This document shows positions 1-12,472 of a stretch of DNA of 64,000 bases, one piece after another (the first letter of the stretch is position 1; each line of letters begins with the position of its first letter). This stretch comes from Brasenia schreberi. Lineage: Eukaryota > Streptophyta > Magnoliopsida > Nymphaeales > Cabombaceae. Below the pieces are notes generated by a model. The model made no database searches. It was not told the origin of the DNA and saw only the letters and a program-made list of their open reading frames with translations. The DNA is taken from positions 6,824,001-6,888,000 of the forward strand of contig JAYKKT010000076.1 in assembly GCA_036023115.1 (NCBI GenBank), in the 5' to 3' direction. Position numbers and translations under genes: made by a program.

Positions 1-110
1 TGGAATTTTATCTGCATCATAGCAAAATTTTCTATTTTTCTTTAAAGGTCACTATGCGTATCATTTTTCTATTTTTCTTAATAGATGTTCACTATACGTA
101 TCAATACACA

Positions 111-112
<2 letters not shown>

Positions 113-176
<64 letters not shown>
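113..176. repeat. (AT)n microsatellite
   Basis: About 32 uninterrupted AT dinucleotides. The DNA on either side, up to about 800, is AT-rich and shows no gene that I can support. Confidence 0.97.
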
Positions 177-178
<2 letters not shown>

Positions 179-812
179 TTTCAATGAGCCTTATGGATAA
201 GTGCATCAATACTTGCAACATTGGTTTCTATTGTTTGTTATGATTCAGGAAGACATGAATGGGAAAATCTTTTAATGTGTTCTCAAACTTTTCCCCTGCA
301 GAAGGAAGCAATGTTGAGAAACTTGCAAGCAAAGAAGAGACCTTGGTTCTTAAAGAGGAAAGAGAGCCGAATACAAGACTTTAGCAGAACACAGTATTTG
401 TTTTGCTCAATAGACATGAAGCTTGTTTCCAGAGTTTTGTATATGGGGGTTGTTTCTACTCAACAATTGCGTTGGTGTCAAGAGAGACTACAAAACATTC
501 ATCTCGACCGATGCAATCGATCCGAAGAAGTTGTTCGTGGCTTCTTTTCCCATCATCATGAATCAGGAGGATCGTCTCTTGTTGGTCTTACCTCAAACCA
601 TGGGGATACAAATTGTACAGTTTAATTTCTTGGTCTCAGCTACAAACTGTAGTATTGTGTATTATTTACAGCTTCGATCTGCAAGCTGAATTGGGTTGGG
701 GCACTTCCTGTACACTAGAAACAGTAATACCCAAATGAATTTCAATGCGTCGTACTCGGGGATCATGTAAGAAATGGATAACCGAACCAAATCTGGAACT
801 GCATCCATTTTT

Positions 813-917
813 CGTGGACATGCACATTCAATGTTTTTTATATATAGATAGGAATACGATGCACATTCGTGGACATGCACATTAGTGGACATGCACATTC
901 GTGGACATGCACATTCA
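813..917. repeat. 16-bp minisatellite
   Basis: The unit GGACATGCACATTCGT is repeated in tandem about four times between 855 and 917, with single-base changes such as ATTAGT for ATTCGT. One detached copy lies at 814-829, separated by a short AT-rich stretch. It overlaps no recognisable gene. Confidence 0.85.
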
Positions 918-929
918 AAGTACAGATAT

Positions 930-1570
930 GGATTTTTTGTTTTAATTGCGACTTTCAATGGGGAACAATTTCCCATAAACTGCAGCCTACTCGTAACTTT
1001 TAGTCACTGCACTTCCATTACTAACAACTTATGAATCGGTTTTGGGCCTTAGAAAAAACACCAACTGCATGAGCTGACGCTCATGTTTTAATAGTTCTTT
1101 TTTGTGGGTATATATACATATATATCGTGGGGATCATTAAGACTTATTCCCTTAACTTTTTATTCCTTTCTGAAACCAAATGACAATAACAATGGATGGA
1201 AAGGGTGTAATGATTAATTACAATGAGTTTTCGCAAAATTTTGTCATGAATCCCATCAGAACAGCAGGTGGTAATATGATTGTTGTGACATAGTTAACAT
1301 TTTAGTATAGGTTGTTTTCTAGGTCATAAGATTTTAAAAAAGATTATCTTACTCCCCCTTCCAACATCATTTTTTCTTGCAACCAAAGTATGACCATGAT
1401 TAGCCAAAGAATTAGCCAACCAATAGGGCTCTTTGGTGCCACCTCCGGCTTGCAAGTTCAATTTAGGGGGGGTGTGGAGTGTTAGGCTTCGGCTTTCCGT
1501 TATAACCCAAGAAAAAATATAACTAAGGTTTCAAAAAGGATGTGGCGGAAACTTAAATTGTGGAAATGTA
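930..1570. other. Unassigned AT-rich stretch
   Basis: No coding potential, RNA gene or element end is recognisable here. It lies between the minisatellite and the decayed gypsy remnant. Confidence 0.5.
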
Positions 1571-1574
1571 GGGT

Positions 1575-2150
1575 TATCCAATCTGTCACAGGCTCCTCCT
1601 TGTTAGCCTTAGATTATTAATGCAACACACAAAATCAACTCTGACTGCATAGCAGGAATTCATCAAAGTTTTTGTTTGGAGGCACTCGTGTCGGTGTTGG
1701 ATCACACTAGACACAACCCTTAGACTAGCGATGAGTGAGATTCCATCCATGATTATACTGACGGAACTCAATTTGGGTCCCATGATCACTCACTTTTGAG
1801 CACTCAAACACACATAAAAATACTATGTGGGTCAGCTAGAGGGAAGAGATTTTATTCACCAAGTTGTTGAATACAAGACTTGCAAACACATACCCATTCG
1901 GCTACACACCGACTAAGGCAACCTACTCGTCTCAATTTGCACTTCCCTCGCAACCCTAAACTCTAACCTTATTGTCAAATTCCCTTATCCCCCCACACTC
2001 TCAGAATTAGCTCTCATCACTCTCCTTAGCTCTCTGGCTGAATCAATGTCCCCAAAATTTGGTCAAATCCGCAACTTATAGGTTGAATTTCCAATTTTTC
2101 CTTCATCTCCAAAGCCAACTAGCTAGCTGCACACTCCTGATAGTACTTGT
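1575..2150 (-). repeat. Possible LTR remnant of the decayed gypsy element
   Basis: On the minus strand this stretch carries an AATAAA-type signal near 1,850 inside a segment that reads like an LTR R region. It lies downstream, in minus-strand orientation, of the gag-protease remnant at 2.4-4.27 kb, where a 3' LTR would be expected if most of pol had been deleted. I could not find a matching second LTR or a target-site duplication, so the limits are guesses. Confidence 0.25.
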
Positions 2151-2399
2151 CGTTGGTCCCAACATGTCCCCAAGGACCTTCCTTAACCGGCCAATGAAAC
2201 TCCTATCTAAGCAGCTTGGTATCTGGTCTCTCAAAACTTGTTGCCCTCTCCAACGACGCTCAAACAAAATTATGGTATGCTACAAAAGCAGTCTCTCTCT
2301 AGCCTCTTCTAATGGTCCCGACCAAGGGAACCAGATCTCTAACTTGTCTTTTTCATTAAGCACTCTTGCAATGTTATTATACTACACGATTGCGAGTCA

Positions 2400-4270
2400 C
2401 CTATGCTAATCACAGAAAACCTCCAAATACGGGTCCTCCAAAATGAATTTGTAGGTGACTCCACTATCCACTTTGCACTGGTACATGAAGAAGTTTTTTA
2501 TATGGGTCCTCTACACCAAATTCACTAAAATGTTGTAGAGTCCACCAACATCTTCAAAGTATACAAACAAGAGAATTCATGGCTCCTTACTTGGGCATTT
2601 ATGCACTATATATAAACCTCCAGACAAAAACATCGGGTCGTGAGTGGCCTCGGGAGCCCCTTGGCTTGTTCGGTTTGGTAATATCCATGAGCTTCTTGCC
2701 CTCTAGATTAAACTCTCATCTATGTCGTCATTCTCCTTGGTGTCATTTGCATGGATTAGAAATCTACCAATACTTTGGCTGCCATAACGGCCAACCACAC
2801 ATTCTCCACTCATTGCCTCTAGAGATCCGGTTGAGACCATTGTTTTAGGCCTTTGAGGAAATAGAACAATTGGTCTTATTCCATCATTTCTTCATGTCCA
2901 AGAGAAACATGCTAAACCGGGTAACAGTCTCTTACGATATTGGTTTGCCTCAAGTTTGAAAGGCCCTCTATAACCTTTCATATCAAGTAGTCTACTACGC
3001 AATTGGTCTTGTTACTCTATGGCAGTCGAGCATGTTTGAAATTACGCGAAAGCAACAAATAATCTGTGTAGAAATGGCTTGTCTCACACCTTCAAATGGC
3101 CACCCCAATCTCAATATTATGCACGCACACACACTACGCAAACTCCTCTTTGTCAGCGTGTAATTCTCTATGATGGAGGGGGGAACAGCAACTAATAGTC
3201 TCGCCTTTGTGGGCACATGAAGAAGGATCACCACCAACAGTCTTACCGCTAACTCGATGTCAACCCAAACACATTTCCGCTAGAGACAACAAAAGAGAGG
3301 AAGGATATGACTCCCACTAACGGCCAACCTCTACTTCAATGACTCTAACTCACGTTAAGCATGCCTAAACTGGTGTGAATTCTAGAAGGCTCGATTTATA
3401 TACTAGGAGCCACTGACGTTATCCATCCTAAAGACTAGGACATGAACTTATGGAAACCATAACTCAATCACACTCCTAAAAACACCATGAGAGTATCTAG
3501 GACAAAACCGACCAACACTAGGATGTCCTAGATACGTTTGGGACATAAACAAAGGCTATTATATTCGTAAAGTGGAGTTTAGGTCTCTTCGGGCGGATCT
3601 GAGTCACCAAAGCATCACCATGGTTGGTCTTATACAATGTCACATGTGCATGTGGGGAGGCTCTCTGCATGTGGTTGGCATGTTATGATAATCCTCTCCA
3701 ATCACAAATGTAGGTGCTTCATGCTCTAGATTTGTAAATCCACATCCTTGCGATCTCTTCTATCGATGATCTCTCTCGAATGACGCTCATATCTTCCTTG
3801 TTTTTACTTGTCAGTGGTACTACCTCAATGAAAATATTGGCTCAGCACATCCCTTGCATAACGCATCAATTGCATCAACATTGGGAGGTTCTCAAAAACA
3901 TGTCGAGAGATACTATAGGCTGCCTTCTCCACCTCAATCACATGCCCCCATCACATAATGCATCAACTGTATTCCTAAGGGTCACCGGCTCCTCAACTAT
4001 GATTAGTACCAGCTGATCACTGCCAAACTGCATGTTCTCTTTCTCGGCTACCACTATTGTAGGATGGTCTTCTATCATTCTGACCTCAAACTGAAATATG
4101 CAACTGTTCGTTTTTCTAGAGCTCTCTCTATCTCTTTAGCCTTGCTCGAGTCACAACTAGCAACAAGTGTCTGGTTAGTGATCATGAGACCTCCAATATT
4201 TGATGCCAAACTCAGTTGCTGTCACTTTTCGCTCCACTCTTCTCGCACCTCACCAGCCAACCAACCAACT
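2400..4270 (-). pseudogene. Ty3/gypsy gag-protease remnant
   Basis: This is a decayed, multiply frameshifted retrotransposon segment read right to left. Near 2,830-2,900 the minus strand reads DQLFYFLKGLKQW, followed by a segment with AAKVLVDF, the usual order in the plant gypsy gag capsid domain. About 200 bases further on is LYIVHKCPSKEP, matching the GPH-x-A-x-x-CP part of the gag zinc knuckle with its first cysteines lost. Near 2,450 the reading KVDSGVTYKFIL resembles the aspartic protease start, V-D-S/T-G-A-T-H. Towards 4.1-4.27 kb a gag N-terminal-like segment is readable. Frameshifts and stops are frequent, so no product is expected. Chromovirus-type ancestry is an inference from the protease wording. 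Confidence 0.5.

Positions 4271-4272
<2 letters not shown>

Positions 4273-4316
<44 letters not shown>
4273..4316. repeat. (TA)n(CA)n microsatellite
   Basis: About 17 TA units are followed by about five CA units, sitting at the upstream end of the gypsy gag remnant. Confidence 0.95.
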
Positions 4317-4439
4317 GATACACACTAGAAACCAGGACCTTATTTGGCAGAACCACACACCGAAAAAAAAGTCGGCTTCGCTCCTGTCTCCCTCCCACTA
4401 ATTTTATCATGTGAATCATCAACAATTGCAGAATTTAGG

Positions 4440-6730
4440 AACACGTTACAACGCTCACAGAATGAGCTTTAAGAATCAATTTATAGTGTCCGCTTATATG
4501 AATTGGATTCCCTACCAGTGAATTAGTACGTTGTGGATACTATTGCTTTTTCTCCTTTGAAGTGTTCTAAACGTTTTGATGAATTTAACTGTATGCTATG
4601 AGTTGAAATTGTTGGATTATCGACATTTTGTCTTGTTTTATAATATAAAACTTATAATATGTTGTATATATAATAAAACTTGGTTTAGATTTTTTATCGA
4701 TTCTGGAGTGATTTTTATTGCTTTTGCCGTTTGAGTATTTTAGGTTTGCATGGAAGATGCATCAGCCTTCTCCAAATCAATCGCGAACTTTGTTGCCATA
4801 CAGTGTCAAACAAGAGATGTTCACGAGAGTCAACTGATCTTGTTCACTCCAATTTGATAATCCTGAAAAAATTGCTGACTTCGACATGATCAGAAGTCCA
4901 AATATCTTTAAATCTAAGATCCCACGGTAGGATTATGTAGCAGACGAACTGTGATATTCAAATGCCAAATGAAATCAAACCATCCACCCAATTAATAAGT
5001 CCCGCCAACTGTTCCCAACTTCAGCATTTGATCTAATGTTCTAAGTGACGAGCATTTCACAATCGTATTTGTTAGTCATTACCAGATAACGAGTAGCCAT
5101 GAATCCTTTTTAGATAAGGAAGCTAGGATTAGGAGCATGATGGTGGATATGTAAAAGATCCGGTGGTTGGTAGGGGAAATGGGAAAGATGATAAAGGAAG
5201 ATGTAGGGTTTCGGTTATTAATGATGATTTTCAGACCCTACAACAAATTTTGGGATAAAAGGTTCAAAAAGATACAACATATGACAGCTTCTCTCTCTCT
5301 CTCTCTCTCTCCAAGGTTTTCTAGTAAACCGGCTAGCCAGGAGAGCTGAAGCCTTTTATTCAAGAAAAAACCATCAATCCTGTTAGGCAAATCAGTAAGT
5401 TGCTGTCCATGAAATTCAGCAAAGATAAAAAGAGAAGAACCATACGGGATCCAACCCCGTCACATTTCACAACAATGCTTCCTTTTCAACAAAGTCGAAC
5501 CAAACAGTCACTGGACAAGAACAAATAAAAGGACAACAAAAGGAAGAACATCGGAAACGACTTGTATTTACCTAAGCCCTAAATTCTTCATGAAATTGCA
5601 GATGGAAAAAAAAGAAGGAAACGAGGCTTGGTTTTGAGCCCTCTTGGTCAGACTCACAAGAAGCAACAACCATACATTAGCCACTGAAGAGGAGAAGGGA
5701 AAGTCAATGCCCGAACCAAAACCCTTGCATGGTGGTGTATGTGCTTGACCAACACCACGTGGCAAGGTGGATCCCAGGTGCGTTCTTGACTTCCCTTTTT
5801 TATGTTTTGACTAAGTACGCTTTTCACCAACCATTACTGCAACCATGCAAATCAATGAGCAAGTGAGTGAATGCACCAAACAGCAAGAAAGCAGGAACAA
5901 GTTCCAAAGCTAGATAACACCAAAATTTCACCATTTTGAAAACCTACAATCTAACTCTAACACGACGCCAGGCTTGAAGGTGGTCAATGTTGCCACGGCC
6001 GATCTAAGCTATTCTTAACTGTACCCGTCACTCGGTGAAAAACCCCAATTGTGATTCCGAAACTTCTTTATTTTATTGGCAAACTGGGTTCGTGCACCCT
6101 TCGAAAAAAGGCATGACCCGGGTACCGATCTTTGGACCTTCAACATTAAAGTGATTTTGTGTTCAGCCGCTAGACAGTGATTTTGTGTTCACCCTTGGAA
6201 GCTTTCCAGACAGGAAAATTTGGTTTTTACCCAACTAAATTATGTTGGATTTGCTTTTAGTCGCATCAAAAGCAAAACTTCCTCCGTGCATAGGGACTTG
6301 ACTTTCCAAGGCATTACAGAAATTGGCGCTTGAGGTTTTCTTGAGCTGTTTTAAGGATATAACCACCTGTAGTACATCAAAGGTTTGTATTTTGAGCCTG
6401 AATAAAAAAAAAAATACAACCTAGAATGCACGCATGTGTCTGGCTTGGGGGTCGACAAAAAAAAACTTCATGCTAAAGGTCCCGAGGTTGGTACGCAAGG
6501 ACTGTTCATATCTATCGGGTGCGGGTGTGTGCTCACACCAAGTTGCCTATTTTAAAGGAAAGGCAGCATAACATAAACTGTAGCTTTTACATGCGAGAAA
6601 ACAATAAAGAAATCGTTTCTCTATTGTTTCCAAAGAAATGCATTTTCCAGACTAAGAATTAGCACAAGTTCATGGTGCCGGAGTCTCACCAAATAAGAAA
6701 TTGTTTCTCTACTTTTCTAAAGAAAGAACA
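4440..6730. other. Intergenic stretch without a recognised gene
   Basis: No open frame here resembles a known protein and no RNA gene is seen. The only structure noted is a (CT)n run at 5,290-5,311. The right part lies downstream of the HD-ZIP IV gene and may contain the end of its 3' untranslated region. Confidence 0.5.
5290..5311. repeat. (CT)n microsatellite
   Basis: Eleven CT units, uninterrupted. Confidence 0.95.
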
Positions 6731-6738
6731 GTAGAGAA

Positions 6739-6748
6739 TTTATTTATT
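6739..6748 (-). terminator. Candidate poly(A) signal of the HD-ZIP IV gene
   Basis: On the minus strand two overlapping AATAAA hexamers (AATAAATAAA) lie about 340 bases past the stop codon of the HD-ZIP IV gene. That is a reasonable 3' untranslated length for a plant transcript. The assignment rests on position and motif only. Confidence 0.4.
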
Positions 6749-7085
6749 TTTGTTGAAGAGTAACAGAATTAGTTGTTAGAATGCAGAAATCTATAACACG
6801 ACTCCAGAAAAGGAATGATTAGTAATCGATCCAACAAGAAAACATTACTAACAAAATCCAAGTATATCTAAATTTCTAACTTGGATCGAACACCTAAGCA
6901 TCTTAAAGAGGGGGAAGAAACATATAACTATCATGGGTTATAATCTGACTACCGTACTTTCTGCATGTACTCACATCCACAAATCACAGAACAATGGAAA
7001 ACGAAAGGGTAATAAGTAAATCAAGAAGTCAACTTACCTGCATTATGTATATGCGAAACAAAATGAAGCACAAATCGATTCGAGT

Positions 7086-10000
7086 TCATGCACTTTCGCA
7101 CATAAGGGAGGCCTTAATCTTATCAACAGTGCAGGCGATGAGGCTGTTAACAGTCGCCACAGAACCCAGAGATAGTTTTGCTGTGGGAGCCGAGTCGACC
7201 AAGATCTGAAAAGCTACAGTCAAGAGAGAACCACCACTGTTGCCTCCAGTAGCACCACCATGGTTTCCACCAGCACCTGCTGGTCCCATGTCTCCACCAT
7301 TTTGGATGGTGGGCCCATCCGGCAGAATGGCAAACCCTGAGGGCAGAAGAGCCACACATTCTGGATCTCCACCAGTAAGCACTGAATTCATGGCCACTAT
7401 GTCCACTGGTGCATAAATAATATAGGATCCAGAGGAATCAGTGCAGCTCTCTTGCAGTATGAGCATGTTGCTTTGGTTTGAATTTGAACTCTGAGAATGA
7501 GTACAGAAGAAAATCAATCAAGGGTGTACTTGGATAAATCATGAAGGCACACTAGAGTTTATTACCATCTCATATCTACTAATACTCTTCCTACCTAAAA
7601 ATTTGAGAAGTTATAGAACTTAGATGCCTATAAATGTTTGTGGGAGAATGTTATGTTGTTCCCATCTGAGAAGGTGGGGTATCAAATAGCGGGATTAGAG
7701 GAATGAAGAATTGAAACCATTGTTGTTGAAGTGAATCTAAACCATGAATATTTGGTTTTAAAGGTAACCTCAATTCTTTTCTCTTTGAATTTACCCGAAT
7801 CCGAAGGCACAGGAAATGATTCTCCCTTATTCCACAACAAGCAAAATAAATGACATTTTAAAAGTAGTCTACCAACATAAAATATGCACTGACGTATGTA
7901 TGCTCGATGTTGTGAAGAAAAGATGATCTGTAACTTACATTTACCCGTAAAAGTGAGACACAGTTGCCTGGATGGTGGCCATTGGCGATATGTGCCATCT
8001 CTTGAACTACTCCACCATTTGAAAGAATATCCCACTGGTATATAGTTCAAAGAAAGAAACGAAATGGATGAAATGTTGAATACAAAGAGACTAATCTAGT
8101 AAAAAGAAAAGTCTTACAAATGGTTTTGAGAAGAATTCGCGATGATTAAAAGAGAAAGAAAATGGTATTTGGGACTTATTGTGATGGTTATAGTCATGCC
8201 AAAGTGTCACCACGCTGTTGTATATGGCGGCATACGTTCGTTATGATTATTACCTAAACAATGATTCAAGTTTCCATATGTTACTGATAATGGTTTCCAA
8301 AATAGCCTTCTGTGTTGTCCCTAACGATTTATATTTCTACTAGTGAATAATCAATTTTCAACTTAAGATTTTTCGACCATGTAGCTCTGCGTACATTTTG
8401 CAGATGCATGGGTGCTTGCGTAATTCAACTAAAACGGGAGTACAGCAGGTCCTTTATGCATGCTTTCAAGAAAAGTAAACCCGTATACATTACACCATCA
8501 AATCATCAAATCATTTAGGAAATGCACCAAGTTGCATACACTGTTTGCATGCCCAAGACAAATTGAATACTCAAAACAAACAAATAAGACTTTGGCAATC
8601 CAAAAGACAGTGGATATTTCAATGCGTTTCTGATTTATACGCATAAGCAGTACTAAACCACTATAATTATCTCAACCATGTCATTAAAGAGACGAATGAT
8701 TGCTTTATGCTTTTTATTTTCAACTATTGATCTTTTTTATTGGAAATGATTAGGATCATTGAGGAAACATTTATCTTGATTACAACCATGCATTAACTAC
8801 AAATGAGAATATATACACATATATATATATATACGTATGTATATATATATCATGACAATTTAGAAGCACGTGATTTTACTATCTAACAGGACATGCATTT
8901 CGAAGAGAAAAATAAACAGAAAGAGAAAGAGAGAACCTCATTTCTTGCATTCCCATTCCTAAGGAAATCAAAAACTTTCTTGGGAGGAAGAGGAAGCCAA
9001 AAGGAAGTAGCGGCGCTAAGAACAATCCCTGGTGGCCTGCCAGGGTCGCCGATGCTCTTCCTAGTCATCACCCTCACATCCTCAGCTCCACTCCCTGACA
9101 GTGTTGTCCATGTATGCGCCGTGGACGCGCTCACTCCCGCGCAGAAACTTTTCACCATTCTCTCTGCCAACTTCAGCATGCTTCTTCTCCCTTCCGGGCT
9201 CGCTATCACTGATAATAACATGAAAAGATAAAAGAAAGAAAACGACAAAAAGCAAGACCAACCAATATATGTTTCATAAGAATCGATTAATTATGAATGT
9301 AATGGTTCATGCACTTATAGTTTCCCTGGAATTATTTAATGACTATATGACTTTCTAACTTGGAGAAACAGCCAAGGCCGGGAGCCTTTGCCACGCCCCC
9401 TAAACTGGGCTGACATAAGCACAAGCAGAAACCACCAGAACCTATCCTACTGCAACAACCGCCGACGTATAAATTATTACTGTTGCCTAGAAACATAAAA
9501 TCTGAACATTGTGATTTATATATTATCTGAGTGTTGCATACCACCAACATCTCTTGGAGGAATGGTAGTAGCCATGGCACTGGCGAGCCTTTCACATTGT
9601 CTGTCGAGGGTGGCGACCCATCTCTTCGCACCAAAAGCCAGGCCAGAATTGACTAACGATTTGTAAATGCTGTGGACCGTTCTATCAACCTCAACATGCT
9701 CCACCCACGTAACCTGCAGTCACAGATAAGCAAGCACTCTTTTATTTATGTACCTACTTATTTATTTTGAGATAGAGAGAGATCAAGAGATGGAGCATAT
9801 TCCCCATTGGCACTCCGTTCCATGAGCAACCGCTCTTTCTTCAAGGTTTGATACGCAGAGAACTGCAAATGGTGACTGGATGTGATCTTGTATATCATGA
9901 GATATTTTGAAAAGGAGCAAGGAAACGAACAATCATGATATATCCTTGTGCCAAAATGCTGGTTTTGGAAACAAGCTCCTCTATACGAAGAAGCTGAAAT

Positions 10001-12432
10001 GTTGAGTTGGAAATCGTGTTGCATTACCTTAAACAATCAACACCAATATTGCATACCATTTACTAAATTGCTAGAAATTGTGTTGCATTGCCTTAAATAA
10101 TCAATACCAATATTACGTACCATTTACTAAATTGTTGCTCTCAAACAGCAGCAGGTTATCGCTGGAAAACACCTTTCTTATGCGATGTTCTTAAACAAAA
10201 TATAAAGTAGCTAAGCACAACATATTTTTAGTTAAACCTATCTTTTTTTTATTGATAAGTTGCTATATCTCTCAAGCTCGGGAATATTTTGTGGACACTG
10301 GACATGAATACAGAAGAGAAATAATATCATGAACATTTGGTAATGACTTCCCAAAACAATTAAGAATAAAATACGAGCACTCGGGTGGTGCATATCGACA
10401 AGAACTAGTTGACATCTGAAACTTGTGGAAAAATGTACTGTGCCACCCGCACATATATCAAAATGACAATAGTGTAGACATCTGAAACTTGATGTAGTTT
10501 AGCCTTTGCAAGGAGTAAGATAAGAATGACAATAGTGTAGACACATATACGTGCATTTGCATGCACAATTTTAGGCAAATCAGATCATCTAAATGAATTT
10601 TCAAAAACTCAAAGGGCCCTTTTACAAACCAAGTTTCGTTTTGACGAAATCTATGGTGCTTAGCCTGCAGTTTCTACCATTTGCCTATGGCATTTTTGGG
10701 AGAACATTATTTTTTTGATGAGGCTTGTCATCACCACATCGCAATGCCATCTTGAAGGGTAGCCTTTCGGAGAAACGTTCGTTTGGATGATTTTTCCTAA
10801 ATCTAAATTGTTGTTGTCACCTTCTACTATGGTGTTTCGGCACTGCTTACAGTAATGCATGTCAGCATTTTTTTGAGAGCAAAAACATTTCCATGACCCG
10901 TCAAGACGATGTAAGAACATGGCAGCTTCCAAACAACCAACAGAGACTTCACAGCAAAATGAATATGAAAATCACGTATTTGAAATACGTAAAAACCATG
11001 TTTCCGCTGCTAACCCTAGCTCCCAAACAAAGGAAATTAAACATAGCTTTTGAAGTTTTTAAACCTTAGAATATCCGTTGGGCATTTCTTGAATAAGGCA
11101 TCCGGATGGTCGTCTTCTACACCTCAACACCGGCTGGGTACTCGGGCGAATACTGTCCAGAGAGACGTCAACAACAGCCCAGCTTCCATCTGGATGGTGC
11201 TTGCAGTACCTGACAAAGTAGCTCTCCCTGGTAGGTACCAGTGGAGTTGGCATCTGGAACTCGGCTGACATCTGTTACAAAATGTTAAACCGCTTATAAA
11301 TCTTGCTTAAAGTATAAAGTAAAAGATAAGATAGATGACAAAGTTGACAAAAGCTTGGGGGAAGAGAGACAGAGAGAGCAGGTACCACTTGTAACGCTCC
11401 ATTCCAGTTTCCAGCCACTCCAGTAGATAAAATCTCCAATGTGAATGCCCTTGAAACGATGTGGAAAAACATGCTTGACCATTGATTCTGAGGACAAGAA
11501 AAACCATGAGCCACACTGATCACACAATGCCCATAAGTACCAAGTCACATCTTTGCTTCAAGAGAACAATTTGTTGGCACTAATCTATTTAGATATTAGC
11601 CTACGTTCTTGGTTTCATGAAGCACAAACAACGGAAGCCACGACTAGGTAACTAATCACGGAAAGAGAGGCTTCAGATTCATTGGCACTTGGATTGTTAT
11701 AGCTAGCTCATAATTCGTAAAGTAAAACACCTAAGGGAACACACTTTTCTTACCACATCCATGAGGATCTCGACCAGGTTGGTAGGATTCATGATCACAA
11801 CCGCTGTTTCACGAGAAGCTTCAGATTTCATGCCAAAGTGTCTCGGCCCAATTCCCCGGGGAAACGTTCTCAAGTATTCTTCTTCATTCAGCAGTTCACT
11901 AGGGCCATCAGGAAACCATAAAGGGTTGCCAAGCTGAGCCATTCTGATGAGTTCCTCCATTGCAGCAACAGCAAGCTCTATCACCATTGGCTTCTCTATT
12001 TCAATAGGGGCTGCAATATTTGGCTTGTTCAATAACTCGTTGCCTCCAAACACTTCTCCTCCTATGCCTGATTGAACGCCAAAATTGACAACTGCTAGGT
12101 CTAGAGAAGAGCGAGACAATGGTGGCAGCAGAGGAGGGTATGACACCACTGGCTTCCCCACATACTTCGCAGCAATTCCTGATATCCTATCAATCTGCAC
12201 TTGACCAAACAAAAAGTCTGATTTTCCTAGCTTTATGCTTGTAAATCACAATTGCAATAACATTATATGCATCTTCTTCCTTTGGTTACATGAAGAATAT
12301 CAACAACTTGGTTGTGCATGAACAATGGAAATTCAGTGTACAATTGAACCGTGTCATGTTATTTTTTCTATAGAAAAATTCATGTACATACATTTATAAT
12401 ATACATATCCCTACGCGCACATACAGACATAC

Positions 12433-12472
<40 letters not shown>

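Noticed and set aside
221..689. Possible last exon of an upstream gene (acceptor-like CCCCTGCAG at about 300)
   Set aside because: Two overlapping frames of 134 and 88 residues exist, but neither resembles a known protein and no upstream exon is visible.
7147..7359. 70-residue minus-strand frame
   Set aside because: Alternative frame of the glycine-rich part of the last HD-ZIP IV exon.
8893..9231. 112-residue plus-strand frame
   Set aside because: Antisense shadow of coding exon 8 of the HD-ZIP IV gene.
10660..10932. 90-residue minus-strand frame in intron 6 with several Cys and His
   Set aside because: The Cys/His spacing fits no zinc finger that I know, and the frame lies in an intron with no other coding signal.
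12388..12395. L1-box match in intron 3
   Set aside because: It is a single 8-mer in an AT-rich intron beside a TA microsatellite, likely to be chance.
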